NCBI RefSeq assembly: GCF_000472385.1
Contig: NZ_AWZU01000028.1
Coordinates: 334 to 63,504, forward strand
DNA from: Bradyrhizobium sp. ARR65
Lineage (GTDB): Bacteria; Pseudomonadota; Alphaproteobacteria; Rhizobiales; Xanthobacteraceae
Length of the DNA stretch: 63,171 nt
Reading direction: 5' to 3'
The first letter of the stretch is position 1; every line of letters starts with the position of its first letter. The position numbers and the translations under genes were made by a program. The notes beneath the pieces were generated by a model, which searched no databases, had not been told where the DNA came from, and worked only from the letters and a program-made list of their open reading frames with translations. Positions 35,129 to 44,613 of the stretch are shown in pieces.

Positions 35129-35506
35129 ATGATCGACCACATCTCTCTCGGCGTTAGTGATCTCGAACGCGCCGCCCGTTTCTACGAAGCGACGTTAGGC
35201 GCGCTCGGGCTGTCGCGCCTGGTGACGCGGCCGGCTACCGTCGGCTTCGGCAAGAGCTATCCGGAGTTCTGGATCAATCTGCGCGCCGGCATGGTCAAGG
35301 TGTCGCGTGAGAGTGGCACGCATATCTGCCTGCGCGCCAGGACGTCAGCCGAGGTCGACGCCTTCCACACAGCCGCATTGAATGCGGGAGGGATCTCCGA
35401 CGGCGCGCCCGGGCTGCGCCCGCATGATCGCGTGAAATACTACGCCGCGTTCGTGCTCGATCCCGACGGCAACCGCATCGAGGCGGTCACGTTTCCGCAG
35501 GAATGA
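35129..35506 (+). CDS. VOC / glyoxalase-superfamily protein
   Basis: A 125-residue single-domain VOC protein: MIDHISLGVSDLERAARFYEATLGALGLS opens the fold and DPDGNRIEAVTF closes it. The His of IDHISL, the His of THICLRA and the Glu of IEAV are likely metal ligands. Substrate unknown. Its stop codon is only two bases from the stop of the convergent LOG gene. Confidence 0.85.
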   Translation: MIDHISLGVSDLERAARFYEATLGALGLSRLVTRPATVGFGKSYPEFWINLRAGMVKVSRESGTHICLRARTSAEVDAFHTAALNAGGISDGAPGLRPHDRVKYYAAFVLDPDGNRIEAVTFPQE

Positions 35507-35508
35507 GG

Positions 35509-36114
35509 CTACAGCCGCCGCGCGACTTCCGGTGCCAATTCGGTGGCGCTTTCGGGAATGCGCGCCGCAGCCGCCTTCAGCTTGGGCAGGATGTCCTCGA
35601 CCCGGTCGGCCTTCAGGATCTCGACGCTGAGGCCGGCGCGGATGAACTGGGTCTCTCGCATATGCGCAACCAGCGCGAACAGCGGCTCCCAGAAGCCGTC
35701 GATATTGGCGAGCAGCACGGGCTTCGAATGCCGTCCGAGCTGTTGCCAAGTGAGCTGCTCCACCAGCTCCTCCAGTGTGCCGAGGCCGCCAGGCAGCGCC
35801 ACGAAGGCATCCGAGCGCTCGAACATTAGCCGTTTGCGTTCGTGCATGTCGGGCGTGACGATCATTTCCTGGACGCGGGTCAGCGCGTTCTCGCGCAGCG
35901 TCAGGAAGTCCGGGATGATCCCGGTCACCATGCCGCCATGGTCGAGCACGGCGGTCGCAACGGCTCCCATCATGCCGAGCGAGCCGCCGCCATAGACCAG
36001 GCGAACGCCGTTCTCGGCAAACGCCTTGCCGAGCGCCTTGGCTCCTTCGATGTATTTGGGGTTGGTGCCGGGGCCGGAGCCGCAGTAGACACAGACGGTT
36101 CTGATTTTGGTCAT
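35509..36114 (-). CDS. LOG family protein (cytokinin riboside 5'-monophosphate phosphoribohydrolase type)
   Basis: A 201-residue Rossmann-fold protein from ATG at 36114 (ATG at 36123 adds three residues). The family signature is complete: VCVYCGSGPGTNP, LVYGGGSLGMMGAVA, MHERKRLMFERSDAFVALPGG and PGGLGTLEE. Homologues hydrolyse N6-modified AMP or plain AMP to the base and ribose 5-phosphate. In plant-associated bacteria this can yield free cytokinin; whether it does so here is inference. Confidence 0.9.
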   Translation of the reverse strand: MTKIRTVCVYCGSGPGTNPKYIEGAKALGKAFAENGVRLVYGGGSLGMMGAVATAVLDHGGMVTGIIPDFLTLRENALTRVQEMIVTPDMHERKRLMFERSDAFVALPGGLGTLEELVEQLTWQQLGRHSKPVLLANIDGFWEPLFALVAHMRETQFIRAGLSVEILKADRVEDILPKLKAAAARIPESATELAPEVARRL

Positions 36115-36320
36115 TTTCAGCATGTCGCACTGCAGCGTAAGAGCGTCAAGGCAGTAGTCAAGCGGGTATTGATTCGGCGGAACGATAAAACCTACCTGGG
36201 AATACCGGATCGAGGCGAAAGAATTGCTACGCCAATGGGGTGTACGCAGCCTCCAAACGCTTTATATGAGCTGCACATGAACAAGGCAGTGTGCTTTCCG
36301 TTCCCGCAGGCGTCCATTTG

Positions 36321-38273
36321 ATGGCCCAACCCCTTTCGTCCCCGCGCGCCGGCCACGCCCTGCCTGCCAGCCGACAATCCGCCGAACAGGGGACCCTGTT
36401 CGGGACCTTGGTTCATCTTTGGCCCTATATCTGGCCGAGCGACCGCTTCGACCTGAAGATGCGGGTGGTCTGGTCGTTTGTGCTGCTCTTGATCGCCAAG
36501 CTGGCGACCCTGTCGGTGCCCTTCACCTTCAAATGGGCCACAGATGCGCTGACAGGGAAGGGTACCGCGCCGGTATTTGCCTCCGACTGGCTCGTCTGGT
36601 TAATTGCATCGCCGCTGATCATGACCGCGAGCTACGGCGGCGTGCGTATCTTGATGGCGGTGCTGACGCAGTGGCGCGACGGCATCTTCGCGCGGGTGGC
36701 GATGCATGCAGTGCGCAAGCTCGCCTATATTACTTTCGTCCACATGCACGAATTGTCGCTGCGCTTCCACCTGGAGCGCAAGACCGGCGGATTGACGCGC
36801 GTCCTGGAGCGCGGCCGCAACGGCATCGAGACGATCGTGCGCATGATCATCTTGCAGTTGATCCCGACCATCGTCGAAGTCTCGCTACTGATGGTGGTGC
36901 TGCTCTGGCAGTTCGACTGGCGCTACGTGCTCGCCACGCTGTGCATGGTCGTGGTCTACATGTACTACACTTACAAGGCCACCGAGTGGCGGATCAGCAT
37001 CCGCCGCAAGATGAACGATTCCGATACGGACGCGAACACGAAGGCGATCGACTCGCTATTGAACTACGAGACCGTGAAGTATTTCGGTGCCGAGGCGCGC
37101 GAGGCCGCGCGCTACGACCGCTCGATGGAGCGCTACGAAGAGGCGAGCGTCAACACATACACCTCTCTCGCGCTGCTCAATGCGGGGCAGGCGGTGATCT
37201 TCACGCTGGGTCTTACGGCGACCATGCTGATGTGCGCCTATGGCGTGCGCAACGGGCGCAATACGGTCGGCGATTTCGTCATGATCAACAGCATGATGAT
37301 CCAGCTCTACCAGCCCCTGAATTTCATGGGCATGGTCTATCGCGAGATCAAGCAGGCGATCATCGACATCGAGAACATGTTCAGCGTGCTGGCCCGCCCA
37401 CCGGAGATCAAGGATGACCCGGGCGCCAAGCCGCTGCTCGTCACGGCGGGCGCGGTGCGGTTCGAGGATGTGCGCTTTGCCTATGAACCGGAACGCCTGA
37501 TCCTGAAAGGACTGAGCTTCGAAGTTCCGGCCGGCAAGACGGTCGCGATCGTCGGACCCTCGGGCGCCGGCAAATCGACGATCTCGCGGCTGCTGTTCCG
37601 CCTCTATGACGTTTCCGGCGGCCGCATCCTGATCGACGGCCAGGACATTCGCGACGTCACGCAGACTTCGCTGCGGGCCCAGATCGGCATGGTGCCGCAG
37701 GACACCGTGCTGTTCAACGATACGATCCGCTACAATATCCGTTACGGCCGCTGGGATGCGACGGACGCCGAGGTCGAACAGGCCGCGCAGCTCGCGCAAA
37801 TCGACACGCTGATCCGCATGGCGCCGAATGGTTATGAGACGCAAGTCGGCGAACGCGGGCTGAAGCTGTCCGGCGGCGAGAAGCAGCGGGTCGCGATCGC
37901 GCGCACGGTGCTGAAAGCGCCCCCGATCCTGGTGCTGGACGAGGCGACCTCCGCGCTCGACAGCCACACCGAGCACGAGATTCAGGGCGCGCTGGATCGC
38001 GTGTCGCGCAACCGCACCTCGCTGGTGATCGCACACCGGCTCTCCACCATCGTCGCCGCCGACGAGATCATCGTGCTCGACGGCGGCCGCATCGTCGAGC
38101 GCGGCACTCACGTGGCGCTTTTGGCAAAAGGCGGGCTCTATGCCAGTATGTGGAACAGGCAGCGTGAGGCCGAAGCCGCGCGCGAAAGGTTGGCGCAGAT
38201 CGACGACGAGAACGATTCGCCTGATCGCACTCCGCCGCCGATCGATGATGCGATCGCGACTGCCGCAGAATAG
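36321..38273 (+). CDS. ABC exporter of the Atm1 (heavy-metal/glutathione) type
   Basis: Half-size ABC transporter of 650 residues, a membrane domain fused to an ATPase. Six spans lie in about 55-350, and the NYETVKYFGAEAREA segment is characteristic of the Atm1/HMT1 group. The ATPase domain has Walker A GPSGAGKSTISRLL, signature LSGGEKQRVAIAR, Walker B ILVLDEATSALD and the switch His in IAHRLSTI. Bacterial Atm1 proteins export glutathione-linked metals or persulfides. It acts as a homodimer in the inner membrane. ATG at 36321 is preferred over the frame opening at 36291. The acidic C-terminal tail is not conserved. Confidence 0.91.
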   Translation: MAQPLSSPRAGHALPASRQSAEQGTLFGTLVHLWPYIWPSDRFDLKMRVVWSFVLLLIAKLATLSVPFTFKWATDALTGKGTAPVFASDWLVWLIASPLIMTASYGGVRILMAVLTQWRDGIFARVAMHAVRKLAYITFVHMHELSLRFHLERKTGGLTRVLERGRNGIETIVRMIILQLIPTIVEVSLLMVVLLWQFDWRYVLATLCMVVVYMYYTYKATEWRISIRRKMNDSDTDANTKAIDSLLNYETVKYFGAEAREAARYDRSMERYEEASVNTYTSLALLNAGQAVIFTLGLTATMLMCAYGVRNGRNTVGDFVMINSMMIQLYQPLNFMGMVYREIKQAIIDIENMFSVLARPPEIKDDPGAKPLLVTAGAVRFEDVRFAYEPERLILKGLSFEVPAGKTVAIVGPSGAGKSTISRLLFRLYDVSGGRILIDGQDIRDVTQTSLRAQIGMVPQDTVLFNDTIRYNIRYGRWDATDAEVEQAAQLAQIDTLIRMAPNGYETQVGERGLKLSGGEKQRVAIARTVLKAPPILVLDEATSALDSHTEHEIQGALDRVSRNRTSLVIAHRLSTIVAADEIIVLDGGRIVERGTHVALLAKGGLYASMWNRQREAEAARERLAQIDDENDSPDRTPPPIDDAIATAAE

Positions 38274-38302
38274 TTTTTCTTCCACCCAGTGACCAGCAAC
38301 CA

Positions 38303-39001
38303 ATGTCGATTGCGAATTCCATCCGTGGGCAAATTCCGCCCATTCATCCCGAGGGCTATCCCTTCATCGGCGGCTTTGCGCTGGCGAGTCTGATCCTGTT
38401 CTGGCTATGGACGCCATTGGGATGGATCGGCACCTTGCTCACCATCTGGTGCGCGCTGTTCTTCCGCAACCCGCCGCGGGTCACGCCGCTGCGCGATGGG
38501 CTGGTGGTGGCGCCCGCCGATGGCCGCGTTTCGATGGTCACTCATGCGCTGCCGCCCGCCGAGCTCGGGCTTGGCGACCGGCCGCTGCCGCGTGTCTCCA
38601 TCTTCATGAGCGTGTTCAACTGCCACGTTAATCGCAGCCCCGCGGCCGGCCGGATCGAGCGCATCGCCTACCGGCCGGGTGCGTTCATCAATGCCGAGCT
38701 CGATAAGGCGAGCGAGGACAATGAGCGCAATTCGCTTGTCATTTCCACGCCTAACGGGCGCATCGGGGTGATTCAGATCGCCGGGCTGGTGGCGCGCCGG
38801 ATCGTTTGCTTTGTGCGGGAAGGGCAATCGATCGGCGCCGGTGAACGGTTCGGCCTGATCCGCTTCGGCTCTCGGCTCGATGTGTTCCTGCCGGAAGGGA
38901 CCAAGCCGCTGGTGGCCGAAGGCCAGACCGCGATCGCTGGCGAAACCGTCTTGGCCGATTTCAGGCTTGCCGATCCGGGCCGCAGTTATCGGGCCGATTA
39001 A
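38303..39001 (+). CDS. psd: Phosphatidylserine decarboxylase proenzyme
   Basis: Makes phosphatidylethanolamine from phosphatidylserine. The 232-residue proenzyme is the short alphaproteobacterial type. A hydrophobic N-terminal segment (FALASLILFWLWTPLGWIGTLLTIW) attaches it to the membrane, the FMSVFNCHVNRSP block follows, and the self-cleavage site is the Gly-Ser of IRFGSRLDVFLP, which yields the pyruvoyl group on the small subunit. It is followed by pssA, the preceding step of the same pathway. Confidence 0.93.
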   Translation: MSIANSIRGQIPPIHPEGYPFIGGFALASLILFWLWTPLGWIGTLLTIWCALFFRNPPRVTPLRDGLVVAPADGRVSMVTHALPPAELGLGDRPLPRVSIFMSVFNCHVNRSPAAGRIERIAYRPGAFINAELDKASEDNERNSLVISTPNGRIGVIQIAGLVARRIVCFVREGQSIGAGERFGLIRFGSRLDVFLPEGTKPLVAEGQTAIAGETVLADFRLADPGRSYRAD

Positions 39002-39155
39002 CCAATTGGCCCGCCTGCACGTACGTTCTGTCGCAATGGCGCAGGCTCAGCCGGATTGCTATATGAGACAGTGACGCAGGTTTGTTCCCCTCTCTCCGAA
39101 GGCGGGGAGAGATAAGCCGCACGCGCAGAGAAACAAAGGATCGCGCCGTCATCCC

Positions 39156-40028
39156 ATGTCCTTCGATCCTACCCAAGCCGAATTGCGCCGCCGCCGGTTT
39201 CGCCCGATTCCGGTGCGAATGCTGGTGCCCAACGTCATCACCCTGCTTGCGATCTGCGCGGGTCTGACCGCCATTCGCCTCTCCACGGAAGGGCGGATGG
39301 AGCTTGCAGTGGGCGCGATCGTATTTGCCGCGGCGCTTGACGGCATCGACGGCCGTATCGCGCGCCTGATCAAGGGGCAATCCAAATTCGGCGCCGAACT
39401 CGACAGCCTTGCGGATTTTGTCAATTTCGGTGTGGCTCCCGGGCTGATCCTCTATTTCTGGCAACTGCATGAACTTCACAATGGCGGCTGGATCGCGGCG
39501 ATGGTGTTCGCGATCAGCGGCGGTTTGCGGCTCGCGCGCTTCAACGCCAGCATGGACGATCCGAACAAGCCGGCCTTTGCCGCGAACTATTTTACCGGCG
39601 TTCCGGCGCCGGCCGGCGCCATCACCGTGCTCTTGCCGATCTACGTCGCCTTTCTCGGCATTGGGCAGCCGCCGGCGGCGCTCACGGCGTTTTATACGCT
39701 GCTGGTTGCCTTCCTGATGGTGTCGCGCCTGCCGGTGTTCTCCGGCAAGACGGTGCGGATGCGCGTGCCGCCGGAATTGGTGCTGCCGGTGTTCGTCTCC
39801 GTGATCTTCTTCATCGCGCTCTTGATCAGCTATCCCTGGTACATCCTCTCGGCGGGCTCGGTGCTTTATCTCGTCAGCCTGCCGATGGGATGGAAGTCCT
39901 ATCGCGATCAGGCGCGCGCTTTCGCGGCAGCAGGGGCGGGAAAGGCCCAAGACGTTGGACCGGGCGCTGCGCCGGCGTTTCCGCCCGTGGTCTCTGATCA
40001 CGACGAGCGGCCCGAACGGCTGCACTGA
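39156..40028 (+). CDS. pssA: CDP-diacylglycerol-serine O-phosphatidyltransferase
   Basis: Membrane enzyme that makes phosphatidylserine from CDP-diacylglycerol and serine. The 290-residue protein carries the CDP-alcohol phosphatidyltransferase motif as DGIDGRIARLIKG followed by GAELDSLADF, with all the conserved Asp, Gly and Arg positions. Six to eight hydrophobic helices follow. The C-terminal 40 residues are a soluble Ala/Pro-rich tail. It lies 154 bases after psd on the same strand. Confidence 0.93.
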   Translation: MSFDPTQAELRRRRFRPIPVRMLVPNVITLLAICAGLTAIRLSTEGRMELAVGAIVFAAALDGIDGRIARLIKGQSKFGAELDSLADFVNFGVAPGLILYFWQLHELHNGGWIAAMVFAISGGLRLARFNASMDDPNKPAFAANYFTGVPAPAGAITVLLPIYVAFLGIGQPPAALTAFYTLLVAFLMVSRLPVFSGKTVRMRVPPELVLPVFVSVIFFIALLISYPWYILSAGSVLYLVSLPMGWKSYRDQARAFAAAGAGKAQDVGPGAAPAFPPVVSDHDERPERLH

Positions 40029-40162
40029 CACGGGCGCGGGCCTTTCTCATCCCGCAATATCTGCCATGACAAGCACCGAGTTGGGTTCGCTCCCATTCTC
40101 GGCTATAGGGCGAGCCGAGGGGCGGTGCGCAACGGCCGTCCTCAACCCTGGAGAAGACGCCC

Positions 40163-40882
40163 GTGAACAAGCCCGTCACCGCCCAGCTGCCCGCATCCGT
40201 CCTCGAGGCGCTCGCGCGTTACGACACGCCGACCATCTGCAACGCCATGGAGATCGTGGCGCCGGAGCGGCGGCTGATCGGCTTTACCACCAAGCCGCTG
40301 GTCTGCCCGTTTCCCGATCTGCCGCCGATCGTCGGCTACGCCCGCACGGTGACCATCCGCTCTGTGGTGCAGTCCAGCCTGCCGGCTGCCGAGCAGGCCA
40401 GGCGCCGCATCGAATATTATGAATATGTCGGCACCGGATTCGGCCCGCGCATCGCCGTGATCCAGGACATCGATGGGCCCGACATAGGCTACGGCGCGTT
40501 CTGGGGCGAGGTGCAGAGCAACGTGCATAAGGCGCTCGGGTGCCTCGGTGTCGTCACCGACGGCTCGATCCGCGATGTCCCGGCATGGGCGCCGGGCTTC
40601 CAGGCGCTGGCCGGCTCGATCGGCCCCTCGCATGCTTGGGTGCATGCCGAGAGCTTCGGCGGCGAAGTGCGCGTTGCCGGCATGACCGTGCGGTCCGATG
40701 ACCTGATCCATGCCGACCGCCACGGCGCCATCGTGATCCCGAAGGATCTCGCGGCGCAATTGCCGGCCGCAGCCGAACTCTGCGGCCGTCGCGAGCAGCC
40801 GATCCTGGAGATCGCGCGTTCGCCGGACTTCTCGCTGGAGAAGCTGAAGGAGGCGCTTAAGCGCTCGGCGGAGATCCACTAA
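40163..40882 (+). CDS. RraA-like / HMG-CHA aldolase family protein
   Basis: A 239-residue protein of the RraA fold: the GAFWGEVQSNVHKALGCLGVVTDGSIRDV region matches the ligand-binding GE(x)n...G(x)7DG(x)2RD consensus of 4-hydroxy-4-methyl-2-oxoglutarate/4-carboxy-4-hydroxy-2-oxoadipate aldolases, including the metal-ligand Asp. Members without aldolase activity regulate RNase E (RraA). The N-terminal RYDTPTICNAME segment is typical of the aldolase-like group, often found near sugar-acid genes. It is 18 bases upstream of an SDR gene and probably co-transcribed. Confidence 0.82.
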   Translation: MNKPVTAQLPASVLEALARYDTPTICNAMEIVAPERRLIGFTTKPLVCPFPDLPPIVGYARTVTIRSVVQSSLPAAEQARRRIEYYEYVGTGFGPRIAVIQDIDGPDIGYGAFWGEVQSNVHKALGCLGVVTDGSIRDVPAWAPGFQALAGSIGPSHAWVHAESFGGEVRVAGMTVRSDDLIHADRHGAIVIPKDLAAQLPAAAELCGRREQPILEIARSPDFSLEKLKEALKRSAEIH

Positions 40883-40900
40883 GCGCAAGATGAGGCCGCC

Positions 40901-41725
40901 ATGGACATGAACGGCAAGACGGTCCTGATCACGGGGTCGACCGACGGGGTCGGCCGCTACGTCGCCAAGCGGCTCGCCGTCGAGGGCGCCAAGGTCCTGG
41001 TCCATGGTCGCGACCAGGCGCGCGCCAAGACGCTGATCAAGGAGGTTGTGCGCGACGGCCACGCCGCGCCCAGCTTTTATCCGGCTGATCTGTCGTCGCT
41101 GGCGGGCGCACGCCGGCTTGCCGATGCTATCAAAGCCGAACACAAACGGCTCGACGTCTTCGTCAGCAATGCCGGGATTGGTTCGCAGACAGAAGGCGCG
41201 GGCCGGCGCGAAAGCGCCGACGGCCACGAGCTGCGCTTTGCCGTCAACTATCTCAGCGGATTTCTGCTTGCTTATCTCCTGTTGCCGCTGCTGAAAGCCG
41301 CCGCTCCGTCACGCATCCTCAATGTCGCCTCGCTCGGCCAGCATCCCATCGATTTCGATGACGTGATGATCACGAAGAACTACAGCGGCGCACGCGCCTA
41401 TGCCCAGAGCAAGCTGGCGCAGATCATGTTCACCATCGATCTCGCCGAGGAGCTGAACGGCTCGGGCGTAACGGTGAACTGCCTGCATCCGGCGACCTAT
41501 ATGGACACCAGCATGGTGCGCGCCGGCGGTATCACGCCGGTGTCCACGGTCGAGGAGGGCGGGGAGGCGATCCTGCATCTCGTCAAGGGCGATGACGTCG
41601 CCGACAAGAGCGGACTGTTCTTCAACGGGATGCGGGAGGCGCGAGCCAATCCGCAGGCCTATGATGCGGAAGCGCGAAGACGCCTGCGCGAGCTCAGCCT
41701 CGAACTCACGGGGCTGGCGGATTAA
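40901..41725 (+). CDS. Short-chain dehydrogenase/reductase (retinol-dehydrogenase-like)
   Basis: A 274-residue SDR. The cofactor motif is TGSTDGVGRYVAKRL, NAG occurs in VFVSNAGIGS, the active Ser is in ILNVASLGQ and the catalytic pair is YAQSK. A basic residue in VLVHGRD after strand 2 suggests NADPH preference. The closest relatives by motif are retinol-dehydrogenase-like SDRs, and the substrate is unknown. It forms a pair with the upstream RraA-like gene. Confidence 0.88.
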   Translation: MDMNGKTVLITGSTDGVGRYVAKRLAVEGAKVLVHGRDQARAKTLIKEVVRDGHAAPSFYPADLSSLAGARRLADAIKAEHKRLDVFVSNAGIGSQTEGAGRRESADGHELRFAVNYLSGFLLAYLLLPLLKAAAPSRILNVASLGQHPIDFDDVMITKNYSGARAYAQSKLAQIMFTIDLAEELNGSGVTVNCLHPATYMDTSMVRAGGITPVSTVEEGGEAILHLVKGDDVADKSGLFFNGMREARANPQAYDAEARRRLRELSLELTGLAD

Positions 41726-41808
41726 TCGTAACGCGGTGCGTGCGTGTATTGTCGCGCAACCCAAATACAAATGCGCAGTTCACCGCAAGTGGCCGCGCGC
41801 GGTCCCGA

Positions 41809-44202
41809 TCACTCGGCGGCCGCGGCCGGCTGCGTCGTCTCCGACAAGGCGTTGGCAATAGCCTCGTCGACCTGCTCGAGCCAGATGAACTCCAGCCTGT
41901 CCCGTGCGCTCTTGGGGATGTCGTCGAAGTCGCGGCGATTGCGCGCCGGCAGCATCACCCGGGTGAGGCCCGCCGCCGCCGCGGCGACGACCTTCTCCTT
42001 GATGCCGCCGACCGGCAGCACCAGGCCGCGCAGGGAGATTTCGCCTGTCATCGCAGTGTCGTTTCTCACCGTGCGGTTGGTGAGCAGCGAAACCAGGGCC
42101 GTGAACATGGCGACGCCCGCGCTGGGCCCGTCCTTCGGGGTCGCGCCGGCGGGGACGTGAACGTGGATGTCGCTCTTCTCGAACAATGATGGGTCGATGC
42201 CGAGTTGGGAGGCGCGGCTTTTCACCAAAGTCAGCGCGGCCTGCACACTCTCGCGCATGACATCGCCGAGCTGGCCGGTGAGGATCAGGCCGCCCCTGCC
42301 GGGGACGCGTGTGGCCTCAATGAACAGGATGTCGCCGCCGACCGGTGTCCAGGCAAGTCCGGTGGCGACGCCGGGAATGCTGGTGCGCAGCGCGATCTCG
42401 CCCTCGAAGCGTGGGGCGCCGAGAATGGCGGTGAGGTCCTTGGGCGTGATGCTGACCTTCCGAGTGCTTCCTTCCGCGATCTGCACCGCGGCGTAGCGCA
42501 GCGCCCGGCCGATCTCGCGCTCCAGCGAGCGTACGCCAGCCTCGCGGGTGTAGCCTTTGATGATCTGCCGCAAGGCATCCGGATCGATCTCGGCCTGGTC
42601 GGCCTTCAGCCCGTTCGCCTCGAGCTGGCGGCGCACCAGATAACGCTTGGCGATCTCGAGCTTCTCCTCCTCGGTGTAGCCGGCGAGGCTGATGATCTCC
42701 ATGCGGTCCAGGAGCGGGCCTGGGATCGTGTCCAGCATGTTGGCGGTTGCGATGAACACGACCCGCGAGAGATCGAACGGCACGCCGAGATAATTGTCGC
42801 GGAAGGTCGCGTTCTGCTCGGGATCGAGCACCTCCAGCATTGCCGCCGACGGGTCGCCCTGAATGCCGCGTCCCATCTTGTCGATCTCGTCGAGCATCAT
42901 GATGCAATTGCGCGCGCCGGCCTTCTTGATCCCTTGAATGATGTTGCCGGGCAGGGCGCCGATATAGGTGCGCCGATGGCCGCGGATTTCCGCTTCATCA
43001 TGCACGCCACCGAGGCTGACCCGGACGAACGGCCGGCTCATCGCGCGCGCGATCGATTGCCCAAGCGAGGTCTTGCCGACGCCGGGCGGGCCGACGAAGC
43101 ATAGGATCGGCGCCTTGCCGTGCGGCGCGAGCTTGCGGACCGCCAGATATTCGATGATCCGGGCCTTGATCTTCTCCAGCCCGAAATGATCCTCGTCAAG
43201 GATGCGCCGCGCCTCCGCGATATCGATCGGCTTCTCTTCCGGCAGCGCCCATGGCAAGTCGATCAGCCAATCGAGATAGCTGCGCACCATGCCTGCTTCG
43301 GCGGCTGCTTCGGGCATGCGCTCGTAGCGACGGAGCTCGTTGCGCGCCTGATTCTCGGCTTCCGGCGGCATCTTGGCCTTGGCGATCGCCTCGGTCAGTT
43401 GGGCGACTTCCTGCGCTTTGCCGTCGCCTTCGCCGAGTTGGCGCTGGATGGTCGCCATCTGCTCGCGCAGGATCGCCTCGCGCTGGCGCTCGTCAAAGGC
43501 TGCCTTGGTCTTTTGGCCGATCTCATTGGTGATCCGCAGCACTTCGAGCCGCTCGGCGAGATGGGCCGAGACTCGCTCCATTCGCTTGGAGAGATCGACC
43601 GTCTCCAGGACCTCCTGCTTGTCCTGCGGCTTGATGTCCATGTAGGACGTCGCCAGGTCAGCCAGCGCACCGGGAGAGGTGGTCGACTGGAAGGCGGCCA
43701 ACAGCTCGGGCGGCGCCTGCGGCAGCAATTGCACCGCCTCGATGGCCTGTCGCTGCAAGTTTAGAAAGCGTGCCTCGATCTCCGGCGACGTTCCGGTAGG
43801 CTCAGGAATTTGCAGAAAACGCGCCACCAGGAATGGCGTGCCGGGTAGAAAATCGAGAATGCGAGCGCGCCGCACGCCCTGGCAGATGACATGATGCGTC
43901 TCATCGGGTGCGGTGACGTAGCGCACGATGTTGGCGATCGTGCAGACCCGGTAGAGATCATCGGCGGTCGGATCATCCGTTTCGGGATTTCGTTGCAGCA
44001 GAATGCCGATCGGACGCTGCTCGCGCAGCGCCTGTTGAGCCGCGGCAATCGATTTCGGTCGACCAACCGTGATCGGCGCGACCACGCCCGGAAACAGCAC
44101 GATGTTGCGCACCGGGACAATGATCAGGGCATCGTCCGGAATCCGAACCTGATTGGCATCTTGATCGGCGGCAGGAGTCGCTGGTCCATTTGCGGGAGGC
44201 AT
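41809..44202 (-). CDS. lon: ATP-dependent protease Lon
   Basis: Cytoplasmic AAA+ serine protease of 797 residues. The N-terminal LAN substrate-binding domain opens with DALIIVPVRNIVLFPGVVAPITVGRPKS. A coiled middle region leads to the AAA domain (Walker A GPPGVGKTSLGQ, Walker B CIMMLDEIDKMG). The protease domain has Ser694 in KDGPSAGVAM and Lys737 in GGIKEKVV, the catalytic dyad. It is the second gene after hsp20, nine bases downstream on the same strand. Pairing with a small heat-shock protein rather than clpX suggests that this may be an extra, stress-induced Lon. The last residues are an Ala-rich tail. Confidence 0.94.
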   Translation of the reverse strand: MPPANGPATPAADQDANQVRIPDDALIIVPVRNIVLFPGVVAPITVGRPKSIAAAQQALREQRPIGILLQRNPETDDPTADDLYRVCTIANIVRYVTAPDETHHVICQGVRRARILDFLPGTPFLVARFLQIPEPTGTSPEIEARFLNLQRQAIEAVQLLPQAPPELLAAFQSTTSPGALADLATSYMDIKPQDKQEVLETVDLSKRMERVSAHLAERLEVLRITNEIGQKTKAAFDERQREAILREQMATIQRQLGEGDGKAQEVAQLTEAIAKAKMPPEAENQARNELRRYERMPEAAAEAGMVRSYLDWLIDLPWALPEEKPIDIAEARRILDEDHFGLEKIKARIIEYLAVRKLAPHGKAPILCFVGPPGVGKTSLGQSIARAMSRPFVRVSLGGVHDEAEIRGHRRTYIGALPGNIIQGIKKAGARNCIMMLDEIDKMGRGIQGDPSAAMLEVLDPEQNATFRDNYLGVPFDLSRVVFIATANMLDTIPGPLLDRMEIISLAGYTEEEKLEIAKRYLVRRQLEANGLKADQAEIDPDALRQIIKGYTREAGVRSLEREIGRALRYAAVQIAEGSTRKVSITPKDLTAILGAPRFEGEIALRTSIPGVATGLAWTPVGGDILFIEATRVPGRGGLILTGQLGDVMRESVQAALTLVKSRASQLGIDPSLFEKSDIHVHVPAGATPKDGPSAGVAMFTALVSLLTNRTVRNDTAMTGEISLRGLVLPVGGIKEKVVAAAAAGLTRVMLPARNRRDFDDIPKSARDRLEFIWLEQVDEAIANALSETTQPAAAAE

Positions 44203-44211
44203 GACGGTCCC

Positions 44212-44613
44212 TCAAGATTTCGCAAGGCGGACTGCGATGCAGCCGTTCACCGCGAAGCGGCTCACGGCATACCGCCCCACTGGCAATGCAATGCGCCGCT
44301 CAAATTGGCCTTGCGGCAGCTCAAGCCGATGGATCCGGGCATTGCGTAACTCCGCCGGCAGTGTTCGGTGCCCGCTGATCACGAGCACTCCGTCCTGGAT
44401 GACAGCTTCGACCTGTTCGGGGTCGACGCCGGGCAGAGCCACGAGGATCAGCAACTCCTTGTCGGTCTCCAGCACATCGATCGGCGGTTCCCAGCAGGTC
44501 TCCCGCGGGCCGGCCGACTGCAGCACAAAGAACTGCTGGCGTAGCCGCTCGGCACGCGCCAGCGAACCGATGGCTTCCGACAGCATCCAGTTGAGGGGAT
44601 CCTTGTTTGACAT
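44212..44613 (-). CDS. Hsp20 / alpha-crystallin family small heat-shock protein
   Basis: A 133-residue chaperone. The alpha-crystallin domain runs from WEPPIDVLETDKELLILVAL to about residue 125 and includes VLVISGHR and the RIHRLELPQGQFERRIALP block. The C-terminal I-x-I anchor is only loosely present (CIAVRL). It holds unfolding proteins for refolding or degradation, and the adjoining lon gene would remove what cannot be rescued. Upstream 300 bases hold a possible heat-shock promoter. Confidence 0.9.
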   Translation of the reverse strand: MSNKDPLNWMLSEAIGSLARAERLRQQFFVLQSAGPRETCWEPPIDVLETDKELLILVALPGVDPEQVEAVIQDGVLVISGHRTLPAELRNARIHRLELPQGQFERRIALPVGRYAVSRFAVNGCIAVRLAKS

